This document shows positions 44,601 through 56,471 of a stretch of DNA of 64,000 nucleotides, one piece after another. The position numbers and the translations under genes are program-made. Each line of letters starts with the position of its first letter. Position 1 is the stretch's first letter. The DNA comes from Scilla litardierei (taxonomy: Eukaryota > Streptophyta > Magnoliopsida > Asparagales > Asparagaceae). The stretch is from assembly GCA_030789695.1 (NCBI GenBank), contig CM061140.1:80724422-80788421 (forward strand). The letters are read 5' to 3'. The notes under the pieces are model-generated. The model saw nothing but the letters and a program-made list of their open reading frames with translations, was not told where the DNA came from and ran no database searches.

Positions 44601-46188
44601 TGACGTGCGTTTATATTTCATATATTTGCGCACGTTTTCTTCCGTGTTTTTGCGCTACTTACCGCCGTCTTGTATTCGTTTTCTCGTGTTTTCTTGTTTT
44701 CTTTCACTTTTCCGTGTTTTTGTATATTTGCAGGAGTTTACCAGCGTAGGAGATATAAAACGACGATATCATGAGTCCCCGGAGCAACGGGAGGAGTCAC
44801 GCGTGATCCAGGGGGTGAAACGACGAAGATCGCATCTTTCAGCCCCTCACCCGACCGGTTGGTCACTTCCAACCGATCGGGTGATGCACGCGTGCACCAC
44901 CCGGACACAAGTTGGAGCGGCCAAGAAGTCACCCGGTCAGTTCAGAGACCGGTTCAAATGCCCCAACTCTATGGAATTTGATGCTGAATGCCAACCGATT
45001 GGGTGACCTTCACCCGATCGGTTCACCTGTAGCCAATTCTCCGACGCCAAGACACGGAGAGCTCAACCGACCGGTTCACCCGACGGCGCGAAGATCCAAC
45101 CGGTCAGCTTCAACCCTCAAACGACCGTGTCGTATGACCGGGTGAAGTCATGTGCTGAACTGCCGAAGAAACGAAGCAGGTCACCCGATCGGTTGACTTT
45201 TCAACCGATCGGGTGATATCGTATTCTATATATATAACCCCTAGGTTTTCCAGAAACTAGAGTTGTTATTTTTTGCTGTTTTTTCTCTCTCTTGACGGCT
45301 GTAAATTTTCAGATATTTGTAAGTTTTCCGATCTTTACCAAACTTTAATATAATGTTATTAGCATTGCTCTTACTGCTTTTCAATCGCTTGATCATGTTT
45401 CTAACGGTCGATTTCGATTTAGATTGATTTTTACTAAATATGTGTGAGTAGTTCCCAAATCTGGGATTTTGGTGGAAACCCCTCCGTGGGGTCTTCCCGA
45501 TGCATCCATAGGACTAGGAAATCGATAGGGATTAGGAATCTACCGGTTACGTGGGGTGTTTTATTCTCATCGGCGGGAAAAAGACCACCTTTGACCGTTG
45601 GGCCAAGGGGGAATAAACTTGGCCGTTGACTCCCTAGCCATAGCTCACGCCCTTAGCGTAGACGTCGAATCCTATCACGCGGGAGCGGCAGGATGAGACG
45701 TTGGGAGTTATCGTTGTGAGCTTAGTGCTCCCGGAGTCGGTCAGTGTTAATGGACATGGGAATGCCCACTGACCAAACCCAGGAAGTCCGGCGTATCATC
45801 CTGGGCACCGACCGGAATATCGGGCACATGGGACGCTGGTATCACTTTTAGAGGCAACGTCTCACCATTAGACCCTAATTTCGATCGCTATCCTACCCGT
45901 AGGCCATATCGCCGAGAATCACACGATAGGATGGAAACCGAAGTCCTGGGTTTTCCCTTTATATTGTTTATCTCTCGCATTCTATTTTCCGTGACAACCC
46001 ATCATCCGATTCGAGCTAGCTCGCCCATGGGGTGAATCCGATCCTTCTTGACACAAGCACAACCACGCCTCCCTGAGTTCGACCCCCAAGCCACACTACA
46101 ACATCGTGCGCTTGCAGTTACAAATATTTAAATCTCACGCCCCCAATTATACATGCACACATCTGACGCACAAAGCCCGGGGACGTCA
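44601..46188 (+). repeat. 3' LTR of family 2
   Basis: 1588 bp, same length and parts as 29013-30600, followed by AATGC. Confidence 0.95.
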
Positions 46189-46193
46189 AATGC

Positions 46194-47590
46194 TCCGAAA
46201 GAAAGAGAAGTGGAAAGCTCCGAAGTATCACAAGTTCGACAAGAATAAGAAAGGTAAGGAGAAAGGCCTAGTCGGTACATTTGATGACTCATGTGGAGAC
46301 TCATCAAGCAAACCCGATGATGAGAAGGGTGAAAGCACCAACATGTGTTTCATGGCCCGAGAAGATCCACTCTCCGATGAGAGTGATTTCGACATGGATG
46401 AACCCGAGGTAACAATGGATGAATTTCATATTGCTAATGAAGAACTACTTGCTAAGTATCAATCTTTAATGCTTAGATATACTAGTTTAAAGAAATTAAA
46501 TCTTAGCAAGTCATCCATTCCATGCATTATCAACAATGACACCATTGTTGATACACTAACCCTTGAGAAAACAAATTTGGCTTCTCAAAATGTCACTTTG
46601 AGAAATAAGGTGAATGCCCTCAAATCTCAACTAGATCAAATGTATCCTAAAGATAATAGTGATCTAGCTTCACGACACACACAATTGGGCTTAGAGAATG
46701 ATTCTCTTAAAACCCAAGTGCACGAGCTCAAAGAACGGGTGTCCACCTTGGATACCAATATTTCTTCTCTTAAGGAGAAATATGAGCTCATGTCCTCATG
46801 TGTTATGAGATTTAACAAAGAGAAAGGACAATTGGACGATTTGCTAGCAAACCAATTTTCGGCCACATATCGTATTAGTCTTGGTTTTATGGAAGCGAAT
46901 GCATCAAATGCTCCCACCTCCTATAGTGGTGTTATTATAGACTTTGTGAGGCCAACCTCCAGTGCATCCACAAGTAGTGTCAAAGACACTATGGGTAGCA
47001 AACCTACCAAGAAAGCCACCACTTCACTTTCACTCCCTTTTGGCAAGAAACTCGCTAAGGATGGAAACCAAAAGAGAGGCCATACTTACATGTACACTAA
47101 CCGTCATCCACGCAGGAAACCTCATACTTCACTAGTGGACACACATAACACATTTTATGCTCCACACCCACGGACACGTGCAAATCCACACATGAGAAAT
47201 ACTCATGCACGTGACCCTATACACTCATATGCTCATGCGCATCATTCTTACATGTATGCACATCCTCCACATGTCATGCATACTCCATATGTTTCATACA
47301 ACATGCATGTTCCTAAGCATGCATACAACCCATATATGTCTAATGCATATCCTTCTCCTCATTTTTATGCTAGAACTCATGTACCTAAGAAGCATGCATC
47401 ACATAGAAATCTAACAAATATGCATGCAACTAGGAAAAGGACTCCCAAAAAATACACAATTTGGGGTCCTAAGAACACAAGCTTAAATGATAGGAATGCC
47501 TATGTTAATTCCTATTTTCATGATATTATTAATAATGATAATTATGGTGGGAAGCGGAAGCCCACTTGGACTTGGCTTCAAAAGGGCTAA
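46194..47590 (+). pseudogene. gag: SIRE-type gag, C-terminal part
   Basis: It continues the gag of 28116-29012 in frame across the target duplication. It opens with a Lys-rich segment (KKEKWKAPKYHKFDKNKK), an acidic stretch (FMAREDPLSDESDFDMDEPE), then long heptad-rich helices (LLAKYQSLMLRYTSLKK; TLEKTNLASQNVTLRNKV; LKERVSTLDTNISSLKEKYE) that suggest coiled coils. It ends in a His/Tyr-rich region with many HAH and YMY words (about 47090-47420). This is typical of SIRE gag. It ends at TAA 47588-47590. The protease lies in the same frame downstream, so this stop may be a mutation. Confidence 0.85.
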
Positions 47591-48562
47591 TCCACTTAGA
47601 CCCAACAAAAATTGTGTACCATGAGCTTATGGTATACTATGTAGGTACCCGAGAAAAAGAAAGAGAGCAATAAAGGTCAACTTAGCTCTAAAAGGAAAGA
47701 ATGGATACTCTACAGTGGTTGCTTCAAAAACATGACGGGAGATCCCTCATTGCTCTCTGAAGTGATTAGCATCAAGGATGGTGCAACTGTCACTTTTGGA
47801 GGTAATCAAATGGGAACCATCATTGGAGTAGGTATAGTCGGTAATTCCTCCAAACCTTTAATTACTAATGTATATTTAGTTAGTAGTTTATGTCATAACC
47901 TTATCTCCATTAGTCAACTTTGTGACAAAGTTTATAAGGTTAACTTTGGAGAAGGTTTGCGTAAAATTGTTGATTCTAATTCACATGTTTTATTTACTTG
48001 TATTAGGCGTAAAAATATTTATTATTTGAGCTTGCCTAAAACCGTAGAACATTGCTTAGTTGCTAATACAAATGAACAATTATTTATGGCATCGTCGCTT
48101 TGGTCATATTCATTTTAAGCACTTATATAAGTTAGCTAAGCACGATCTTGTCAAAGGTTTTCCAAAAATTGCTTTTAGTAAGAAAAACTTTTGTGATTTA
48201 TGTCAAAGAGGTAAACTTAGTAAATCATCTTTCAAACTTAAAAAGCCATAACTTCTAAGATGCCCCTAGAATTACTTCATCTAGATTTGTATGGGTCGAC
48301 TAGAACCGCTTCTTTAGGCAATGCTCATTATGGATTAGTTATCGTTGACGACTGCTCCAGATTTACTTGGGTTTCATTTTTAACTAATAAGAATGAAGCC
48401 TTTGAAGAGTTTACCATATTTGCAATGAAGATTCAAAATTTCTTAGGATCCACCATTATCACTATTCGTAGTGATCATGGAGGAGAATTTGAGAATGAGT
48501 CTTTTACAAAGTTTTGTGATGACACCGAGATAACTCACAAATTTTCTTTTCCTCGTGCACCA
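47591..48562 (+). pseudogene. pol: SIRE-type protease and integrase, part 1
   Basis: The protease site reads WILYSGC (47702-47722). The catalytic Asp expected in DSGC is Tyr (TAC at 47711-47713). Then come ITNVYLVSSLCHNLISISQL, the integrase zinc region (WHRRFGHIHFKHLYKLAKH, CDLCQRGK) and the core with LLHLDLYGSTRTASLG, YGLVIVDDCSRFTW and IRSDHGGEFENESF. Two catalytic Asp residues are present. There are frame changes near 48060-48118 and near 48250. It is cut at 48562 by family 3 and rejoins at 59944, where the catalytic Glu (VERKN) lies. Confidence 0.87.
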
Positions 48563-50242
48563 TGATGTGTCCATATTTTCCACAATTTTCATATCATCAT
48601 TTCATTCATTCCATATCATTTTCGCATCCAACTCCCATATTTTATTACGATATTGCGTTTCTGACGTTATATTCGAGTTTCGTAGTGTATGGACACATCC
48701 GACATGCCCGTGAGCTCATTGGTGGAGCCATGTAGGAGTTTGCCACACTTTTGGAGACATTAGAGGAGAAGAGAGAGAGCAGAGGAGAGGGAGGAGCCTT
48801 CAGCAGCTCCTGGAGAATGTTTTCCAGACGGTTCAGTCGAGCAGTTCAGATGCTCGGACTGAGCAGCTTCAATTGTAAGAAAGGGGCAGATTCGCGGATG
48901 GCTCAGACCGAGCAGTTCGTATGCTCGGTCGAGTAGTGTCAATTTTCAAAGCTGAAGCAATTACAGTGCACGGCCCGTGCAGATCTTCAGTGACCGAGTT
49001 AGCCTCTGCTCGGACCGAGCTGAGCTGACTCGGCCCATGCAGGCAGAGCAAGGATTTTAGAGATTGTCAATTCCCTGTCGGGCTCGGTCAAGCAACATAA
49101 TTGCTTGGTCCGAGCAGTGGAACAAGCAACGCACTGCTCGACCGAGCAGCCTACTCAGTCGGCAGTGCCAGGGCCATTTTAGGAAAGATATGCTGAAGCC
49201 GTTGTGGGCGCGATCTTGGGGACTGAAAGCTGGAGCTCACGAGAGGGAAGAGGGGGTCACTCTGAAGAGTTTTGGGGAAGAGTTTCTGAGAGCGAAATTT
49301 TTAGGAGATTTTTGTTAGACTTTAGATTAATTTTTGTTATAGAATTTTGGATCGAGACTCTTGGATTGATATTTTGGTTTTCAATTGCTATTGCGTATTG
49401 GAATCTGGATTTTTATTGGATCTAATTCTCGTCTATTTTCTGCATCTCTTGCTGTGAGTTTCTGATCTTTATTCTATAAATTGCTATGATATTCTCTTCT
49501 ACAAAAATGATGTTTTTATTCGCCACTATCGCCATGTGTGAGTAGATCTTCCTAGGGTTGATGAGTTAGCCCTAAGATTCTAGGGGGAAGATGTGGATCT
49601 GAATCTCCATGTTGAATAGGGATTTAGGGATGTATTTCGGTCGATCCTAATGAATCCCTTGATAACCCGTACTGAGATCATGCCCACGGTCTGTGGAGTT
49701 GATGTGCTTAAGTTGTATCTTTGGGATTCGAATAGGGAAATCGGTGGATCCAACCAAGGCTTGTTGCCATGCCCAGCTCGTGCCTTGAGAGGATCCATCG
49801 ACGAACTATACCGCTACGTTGATGGCTACCGCCATTGCATCAATGGGAGCAACCGAAATACCTCACAATTCTAACCCATGAGAGTGGTACGAATTGTGAG
49901 ATTTATCCCCTAACCCTAATGCAACGTGAGGATTCTATTCTAACGTCGACCCCCGATTATCTTAGCGGTAATCGCTGATGCCCTAGTCCTTTTTATTAGT
50001 AAAACACCAACAACACCCCAATCAACTCTTCTAACCCGATAGCTATCTTACTTCGAGATTTAGAAGTAAACCGAGAATCCATATACACGGTCACCGTCCC
50101 TGTGGGATTCGATATCATTTATACTATAACTCGACACCGTCTGCTTGCGGATTGAGCCTGGAATTGAAGCCTAGGGGTCATACCACGCTTGGCGATCATG
50201 ACACCGCCAGGTGGAATCTAGGTATAGGTTTCGGGTGCGTCA
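48563..50242 (+). repeat. 5' LTR of family 3 (49-bp deletion)
   Basis: It matches the 3' LTR except for a 49-bp gap near 48690, after CGAGTTTCGTAGTG. The palindrome cluster is at 48825-49165, TGTGTGAGTAG near 49535, and the B-box-like GATTCGATATC at 50106-50116. No convincing TATA box after the cluster. Confidence 0.93.
48825..49165. repeat. Palindrome cluster GCTCGGTCGAGC-type (5' LTR, family 3)
   Basis: About a dozen copies of TGCTCGGTCGAGCA, TGCTCGGACCGAGCA and shorter forms. The cluster in the 3' LTR (58525-58860) is better preserved. Confidence 0.87.
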
Positions 50243-50247
50243 AGTTT

Positions 50248-50265
50248 TTGGCGCCGTTGCCGGGG
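50248..50265 (+). other. Primer-binding site, tRNA-Asp type (family 3)
   Basis: TTGGCGCCGTTGCCGGGG, 5 bp after the LTR, the best preserved of the three. Confidence 0.9.
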
Positions 50266-50405
50266 ATGACAATAGTGTTTATCTCAGTTTATTTTTATTT
50301 TTTGAAGTTTGCTAGCACTCTAATCATTTCTCACCTTTCCACCATTTTTATTCTTTTTATTTATCACGGTGCTACTGACGGCATTTGTTTGAGTTTTGTT
50401 GGTGC

Positions 50406-51720
50406 ATGAACACCCGCTTTAAGGGATCTACCAGAGAATTATTATTCGATCCCGAGATCGAGAAGACAGCAAGGACTTTGAGAGCCTCAAGTAGAAGTTC
50501 ATCTCCTTCCACTCAGATGGCGGACAACAACAATCATCCTCCTCCTCGCATCAGGTCCATCAGGGACCATATGCAACCAACGTTTGGGAACAACTCCTCC
50601 ATTCTTAGACCGCAACTGGCGGCGGCGAGCTTCGAGCTAAAAACAGGGTTGATTAATTTGATGCAGCAGGATCCCTTCTACAGGCATCTGCATGAAATTC
50701 CCAACCATCATATTAACACCTTCCTGGCGAAGTTGATACGTTCAAGGCAAAGAACGTTAGCGATGATGCTGTGAAGCATCGGCTTTTCCCGTTCACTTTG
50801 AGGGACCAAGCCTCATATTGGCTCCGGGCTTACCCTCCCAACCATTTCACCACCTGGGAGAAGCTTGCACTTGCCTTCGTGGATAAGTTTTATCTACTCT
50901 CGAAGACAGTGCGAATCAGGGGAGCGATTTCAAACTTCAAGCAGCTCCCACAGGAATCACTCTATGAGGCTCCTAAGGAGGCTATTAACTTGTTGGAGCA
51001 TATGGCGGCCAACACTCAACAATGGAATGATGAACGGATTGTTGTGATCTGAACCCCGGAGGTCAAGGCCGCTAGTCACTTGGATTCTCACATCGAGACC
51101 TTGTGCAAACAAGTGGCCCGGATTGAGCAGTGTCTGCACTCCATCCCTGCTTCACCCAGCACATCGTATCATCCTGCAGAAGAGTATGCCGATCAGGGAT
51201 ATATCCCTAGTGATGCCCACTACGATGGTTCTGAGACATCTGAGTCTGTACAATACGTCCAATGAGAGGGATGAAATCAGTGGCAGCATCCAGCTGCTAG
51301 GAATCACACGGGTTTTCTTATGGAAACCCAGGTGGAGGGCTGCAACCTCCACAATTTCAGAGGCCGCCACCCCCTCCTCAGCAGTAGCATCAGCAGTAGA
51401 AAAACCAGCAACAGGGCGGATTTAGGCCAACGGGGCCTTACAGGCCGCCAGGATATCAATTTAACCAGTCGCCTCTGCAGGGCTATGTGCCAAACCGCCG
51501 CGGTCAAATCTGGAGGCCACGTTGGAGACTTTCATGAGTGGTCAGATCCGTTTTAATCAAGACACCTCGAACCAGTTCAAAAGCATATATTCTTCACTTG
51601 ATGAACTGAGGGGTCAAATGTCGCATCTTTTGAAGAATCACGGGAGATTGCCCTCATAGCTGGAGACAACCCCGAGAGCCCATGCTAATGCCGTTGTTTC
51701 AGTTACCACACGTGGAGAAC
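50406..51720 (+). pseudogene. gag: gag of family 3 (frameshift and in-frame deletion)
   Basis: ATG 50406 opens MNTRFKGSTRELLFDPEIEK. The gag domain has SFELKTGLINLMQQDPF, and a small frameshift near 50733 moves reading into the frame of HRLFPFTLRDQASYWLRA and TTWEKLALAFVDKF. After QESLYEA the sequence jumps to PKEAINLLEHMAANTQQW: the 50 or so residues seen here in families 1 and 2, including the FYNGL segment, are missing. A stop at about 51050 and later frame changes mark the Pro/Gln-rich linker (about 51290-51520). Confidence 0.83.
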
Positions 51721-52873
51721 GGGTGACTGACCCCGTCATGGTCCCGATGTTGATCGAGGAGAAAGTCACTATTGAAGAAGCTGTCGATGATGACAATAGA
51801 GAAGAGGTCACTGAAAAGCATATCATTATTGAGGAGAAATTGGATACCCCACCCGTCATGCCTACTACAACACCACCTCCAGTCGATGCAGCAAAGAGTA
51901 AAGCTTCCCGACCTCCCCCTCCATACCCACAGAGGCTAGCCCTGGCCAAGATGGAAAAGAAATACTCCAAGTTCATGGAGTTATTGAAGGGAATTCAGCT
52001 GAACATCCTGTTCATGGACGCTATCACGGAGATCCCGATTTACGCCAAATTTTTGAAGGATCTTATTACGGAAAAGAGGAAGCCTGAAGAAATTAAGCTC
52101 ATGGAGGACTCCACCTCCGTTATTAAAAATCACCTCTCCCGAAAGCTACCAGATCTGGGGAACTTTACCGTGCCATGCTCCATTGGAGGGATGCCTATCA
52201 GCAGAGCATTGATTGACTTGGGGGCTAGCATCAGTTTGATGCCCCTCTCTATTGTCAGGAGATTACAGACTGGAAGTAATTTAGAGCCGACGAGCATGTC
52301 TATCCAGTTTGCAGATCATTCCATCACCTATCTGGTGGGTATAGTAAGGGATGTCATTCTTCAGATACCCACAGATTAAGTGTTCCCGTCGACTTTATTA
52401 TCATGGACATGCCCGAGGGAGGGAGCTCCCAACTCATACTCAGCTGCCCCTTCATGGCGATTGCCGGTGTTCTGATCGATGTCCGAGAAGGCACCCTATC
52501 TCTGAATGTGGAGAACATCGGAGCTGAATTCCGGCTACAGAAGCCGATGAAAGAGCATGCTCACGAGGAAAGGGTCAGCTATTTGGAGCTTCTTGAAAAC
52601 TAAGCCATTGAGGATTTCACTTTTTAGGGGGTCATAAAGGACCCCGTGAAAATAGGTATCGATGATGACGGTGACCCAACCTACCACAAAGCGGTGGCCG
52701 CGTACATCCGAGTATTGGATGAGGAATTTCTACTACATTCTCCGAACCATAAAGAACCGGAGACCATATACTATGCAGAGGAGAGTCTTGAAGTGGGCGG
52801 ATACCAAGTACCATCGGATCTCACCATCGGAAAGAACGACGTGCGTCTTCCACGTGCACTGAACGAGAACTGA
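51721..52873 (+). pseudogene. pro: Protease region of family 3
   Basis: An acidic linker leads to YPQRLALAKMEKKYSKFMEL and IPIYAKFLKDLITEKRK, the active site LIDLGASISLMPLS (about 52207-52248) and MSIQFADHSITYLVGIVRD. A frameshift near 52380-52400 leads to VDFIIMDMPEGG, FMAIAGVLIDVREGTLSLN and a C-terminal tail to TGA 52873, with stops at about 52601 and 52625. Confidence 0.83.
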
Positions 52874-52885
52874 TAATCAAGAGAA

Positions 52886-52932
52886 GTCAAGCTCACGACT
52901 AAAAACGAGCGTTTATTGGGAGGCAACCCAAT
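52886..52932 (+). ncRNA. Conserved module with AGGCAA-loop hairpin (family 3)
   Basis: Twelve bases after the stop: GTCAAGCTCACGACTAAAAA, CGAGCGTTT, then hairpin ATTGGG-AGGCAA-CCCAAT (52915-52932). The stem pairs differ from families 1 and 2 at three positions each, yet all pair. Confidence 0.75.
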
Positions 52933-53149
52933 TTCTTAGATTTCGGATTTTTTTTTTCAAATTCCCATTTTTATTTCATATTTTAGAGATAAAATTATAA
53001 AATCACAAAAATTTTATGAGTTCGTGTTTTGTACAGATTGGACATGTGGAGGCATACAAATCGACATTATAAACGGAAGGAAGTTGGAGGAGAGCACCAA
53101 ACTTGAGGAGAAAACAAAGGAAAAAGGAGAAAATGGAGACATATGTGAC

Positions 53150-53495
53150 TCGACTGAGCAGTTTCACTGCTCGGTCGAGCAGAGCAGAGACAAGAAAAGA
53201 GAGGAATTCATCACTCTGGTTGCACGGCCCGAGCATCCTTGGCTCGGTACAAGCAGCAAAAGACTCGGTCCGAGCAACCAATTACTCGGTCGAATACTAC
53301 AGGCTTTTGGATATAATGAGAAAACATCACTCTGCCTACACGACCCGAGTGGAGTTGGCACGGCCCGAGTAATGAACAGTTCGACCGAGCAGTACACTTC
53401 TCGGTCGAGCACGCGAGGGAGTATATGACAAATCAATTTATTGAATTTTTTTAGCTGATTGACTCGGTCGAGCAACTGAGCTGCTCGGACCGAGT
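53150..53495. repeat. Palindrome cluster GCTCGGTCGAGC-type upstream of ORF2 (family 3)
   Basis: About fifteen copies (TGCTCGGTCGAGCA, CTCGGTCCGAGC, CTCGGACCGAG and variants). It is preceded by a purine-rich stretch (53080-53140), as in family 1. A further group lies at 53925-54010. Confidence 0.87.
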
Positions 53496-54222
53496 CGTAT
53501 TATCCTTTCCGTGGGCCCCACCCCAAGCGAGTTGGGTTTTTAAACCCAACCCGTTTTTAATTTACCCTAATCTAAAAATTTTACCCTAACATTTACTTTT
53601 ACCCTCCCCGAGCTCTCTCCCTCTCTCCTTACTCGTTCACCCCCGCCGTCCTTCACTGCCGCTCCGTCGCTTGCACCGTCGGATCGTCGCCCATCTTCGG
53701 TCAGTCGCCGCCCCTCCGTTCTCTCTCTCTATCTCTCAACCCATCTCCCCCAGCCCCCATTTCTAATCGACGACACCGTCAACGGTGCCACCGCCGCCGA
53801 CTGTGCCGCCCATCCGATCAACGAAAAAACCCCCACTCTCCCACCCAAAACCCCCGCCTACCCCACCCCCTCCCTCATCCGATCGCCCAAAATCCCCCTT
53901 CTCTGATCTCCCGTGCCCTAGGGCACGGACCGAGCACATTTGTGCTCGGTCAGGACTTCCCACCGAGCAGAAAGACTCGGACCGAGCAGTCGTACTACTC
54001 GGTCGAGCACCCCAAGTTTTGCATGTACCCCATTTTTATTGCCTCGTTCTGACGTTTTGATCTTTTCTATTTTCAGGTACTCCCTGATTAAGTCAGCAGC
54101 TGCAGTCAGGACTAGCTTGGGGGATCTTTTGGCACTCGCATCGTTCGCATCACTCGCACATACGGTACACTCGTTCCCTTATTTATTTTTATATACCGTA
54201 TCATCATACCACCATCGCCACG
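53496..54222 (+). other. ORF2 leader of family 3 with extra palindromes
   Basis: An AT-rich stretch (GGGTTTTTAAACCC near 53535) is followed by a pyrimidine-rich leader. A second small group of the family palindrome lies at 53925-54010. TTTTCTATTTTCAG at about 54063-54076 looks like a splice acceptor, and AGCTTGGGGGA lies at 54114-54124. Confidence 0.6.
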
Positions 54223-56471
54223 ATGGTTCGCACAAGAGGTTCCCCCACCCCACCCATCTGTGGGAAGAGGCCCACTCCAGGCGCCTCTTCCTCCAGACCC
54301 TCGCGTCATGCAAGACTCACCACCACCTCCACCACTACCTCCACCACTACCACCCCTCTACTACAGCTCCCACCACTACCACACCTATCCCCACCACCTC
54401 AGCCCCTTTCCCCACCACATCACCATCCACTGCCTCTACATCATCACCCCCACACCTCGCCCCCACCAGGGATGCCTTGCCTGCTCGTCTCCGTACCTAT
54501 GGTATCACGTTCCGAGACGACACGCACCGAGAGTGCTTTGTTAGGATCTCTCAGCGTCGTCTCGTACTTACTTTGTTCATAGACGTGCCTACCCGGTGCT
54601 CCCTTGGACTCCTTCAGGGAGTCCATCACATCTACCGAGCGATCGGTTTCGACCGATTCCTCGGTGTCCATGCACCCACCTACACCCACATTGCACTCGA
54701 GGCACTCAGCTCTCTCGCTCGCACCCCAGCGGGTGATGGCATCACTTTTCGTCTCATGGACCACGACTGCACCATTACACATGCCATGATCTGTGAGTAC
54801 TTTCATTTCCCTGCCATCCCCGATCCCAGAGCAGCCTTCTCTCCACACTATGATGTGGACACATTTGATTCTCGAGCCTGTTGGGAGCGCATTTCAGGTC
54901 TTCCTCAGTATCGCCCTAGTCGGGGGAAGGCATCGTGCATCGTGCACTCATGCCTTTGTTACGCTCAGAGGCATTTAGCGACCACTCTATTCTGCAGGCC
55001 TGAGGTCGGGACCATGTCCCTACCAGAGCTCACCCACCTCATGGGCATGAACCGACTTCTGAGATTCCACCCTGATGGCTCACTCAACCCTTTCATGCTC
55101 TCTGACACAGCCCACTAGTTGTGTCATCGCCTACTCCACACTGCCACAACTGACTATGCCACTGACGTCTGTTACGGTGGCTTCTTTACTATTTTTTCCA
55201 GGATGCTTGATATTCACATCCCAGATGACCTTCACCGCCATGTTGGCCTGACACGCTTGACCCTCGGCGTGCTTGAGCACATGCATATTATCCGACCTTA
55301 TGGGTCTCGTTACTGGCTTTATCTCGTAAGCACTCACCACACTCCACATATGGTTTTTTTGGCCCCGCACCTCATCCATATTGCTCCAGTTCATCTTGAC
55401 TGGATGATCCCTCAAGTCTACCCACTACCTACCCTACACGTACTCGAGCCCCCCAGAGAACCCGTCGAGGGAGCTGCCGATGACCCAGTGCCACGCTCCC
55501 CGGAGTTCGAGTTACATGACATTGCTGCCTTAGTTGCTGGCCTCCCTGTACCACTTACTCACCCATCATCCTCCGGAGCCGTCTCTTCCACCATCATTGT
55601 AGTTATCGCTCCCATGACAGTCGAGTCTTCGGGGAATGTCTCTACCTCTTGCCCCGAGACTCAGATTTTTCTCTCCACCATTTCCGTGCCGGAGGGCACT
55701 GATTTCCTGTCTGCTCCTGACCTCATAGATCTAGACTTTTCAGAGCACGACCTTGTTCCCACTCTTCCTCCTCTCAGCGACCTGATAGCTACACTTACTC
55801 TCTCTCTAGGTCACCATATTCCACTTTCCGGCACCACTCTCCCATCATCCGCAGCCATTTTTACTGAGAGCATGTCGACGTCTGTCTATCCTTCTGTGTC
55901 GACGACGGCTCTTTCTTCTGCCACCGCTGAGTTACATTCGAGCTCACCCTCTCCTACCTTCCACTCTCGGCATCGTGCCTCAGCAGCACGGGACCGATTC
56001 ACGAGAGTGGTGACTCACAGACACATCCCCCGTCCTCCACCCGACTCCAGTACTACAGATGGTCCCCTGACGGTGTTAGAGGAGTCGACTTCTCTCCTTC
56101 GGAGAGATTTCGATGACTTTATACGATCCATGGCGACACACCACATGAGAGTCGAGTCAGACTTGGCATCCATCATAGATCTCCTGAGGACACGTGGACC
56201 CCCTCCAGTAATCCTTGCACATGCTCCACCACCCAGGCCTGACACTGTGACCCCCACTTCACCACTCAGTGCTTCACTTTCTCAGGCTTCTGCAGAGCCT
56301 GTTTCTGCCACTTCTGAGTTGGACATTATATTAGATCCCATGTCTGCCCTGGTGTTATATTCAGCTGAGCTCTCCACTGCCACTATTGATCTTACCACCG
56401 ACCCACCCACCGCTCATGGTCCTCAGCAGAGGGACCCATCACCACCCCCAGAGGGTGGTGCCTATGCTTGA
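54223..56471 (+). pseudogene. ORF2 of family 3, Transposase_32-type (near-intact)
   Basis: The likely ATG at 54223 (MVRTRGSPTPPICGKRP) is in another frame from the core. A shift in the Ser/Thr/Pro-rich stretch (about 54310-54440) separates them. The core, from about 54489, reads YGITFRDDTHRECFVRISQRR, FRLMDHDCTITHAMICEYF, RGKASCIVHSCLCYAQRHL and PEVGTMSLPELTHLMGM. A single TAG at 55116-55118 interrupts the frame, which continues to TGA 56471. A Ser/Thr/Pro-rich middle, a helical stretch (LLRRDFDDFIRSMATHHMRV) and the end PPPEGGAYA follow. It is the same protein type as family 1. The function is unknown. I see no membrane segment or signal peptide. Confidence 0.8.

Larger units (their letters stand above)
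29013..46188 (+). mobile_element. Athila-like family 2 element (gag-PR-short ORF2), with nested Ty1 copy
   Basis: LTRs at 29013-30600 and 44601-46188 are both exactly 1588 bp, with target duplication AATGC (29008-29012, 46189-46193) and termini TGACGT/ACGTCA. Without the Ty1 insertion (31678-39551) it is about 9.3 kb. The plan is as in family 1: gag-protease, hairpin module, palindromes with TATA, small second ORF, noncoding 3' region. No RT or integrase. By eye the LTRs differ by about 2-3 percent. Confidence 0.93.
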
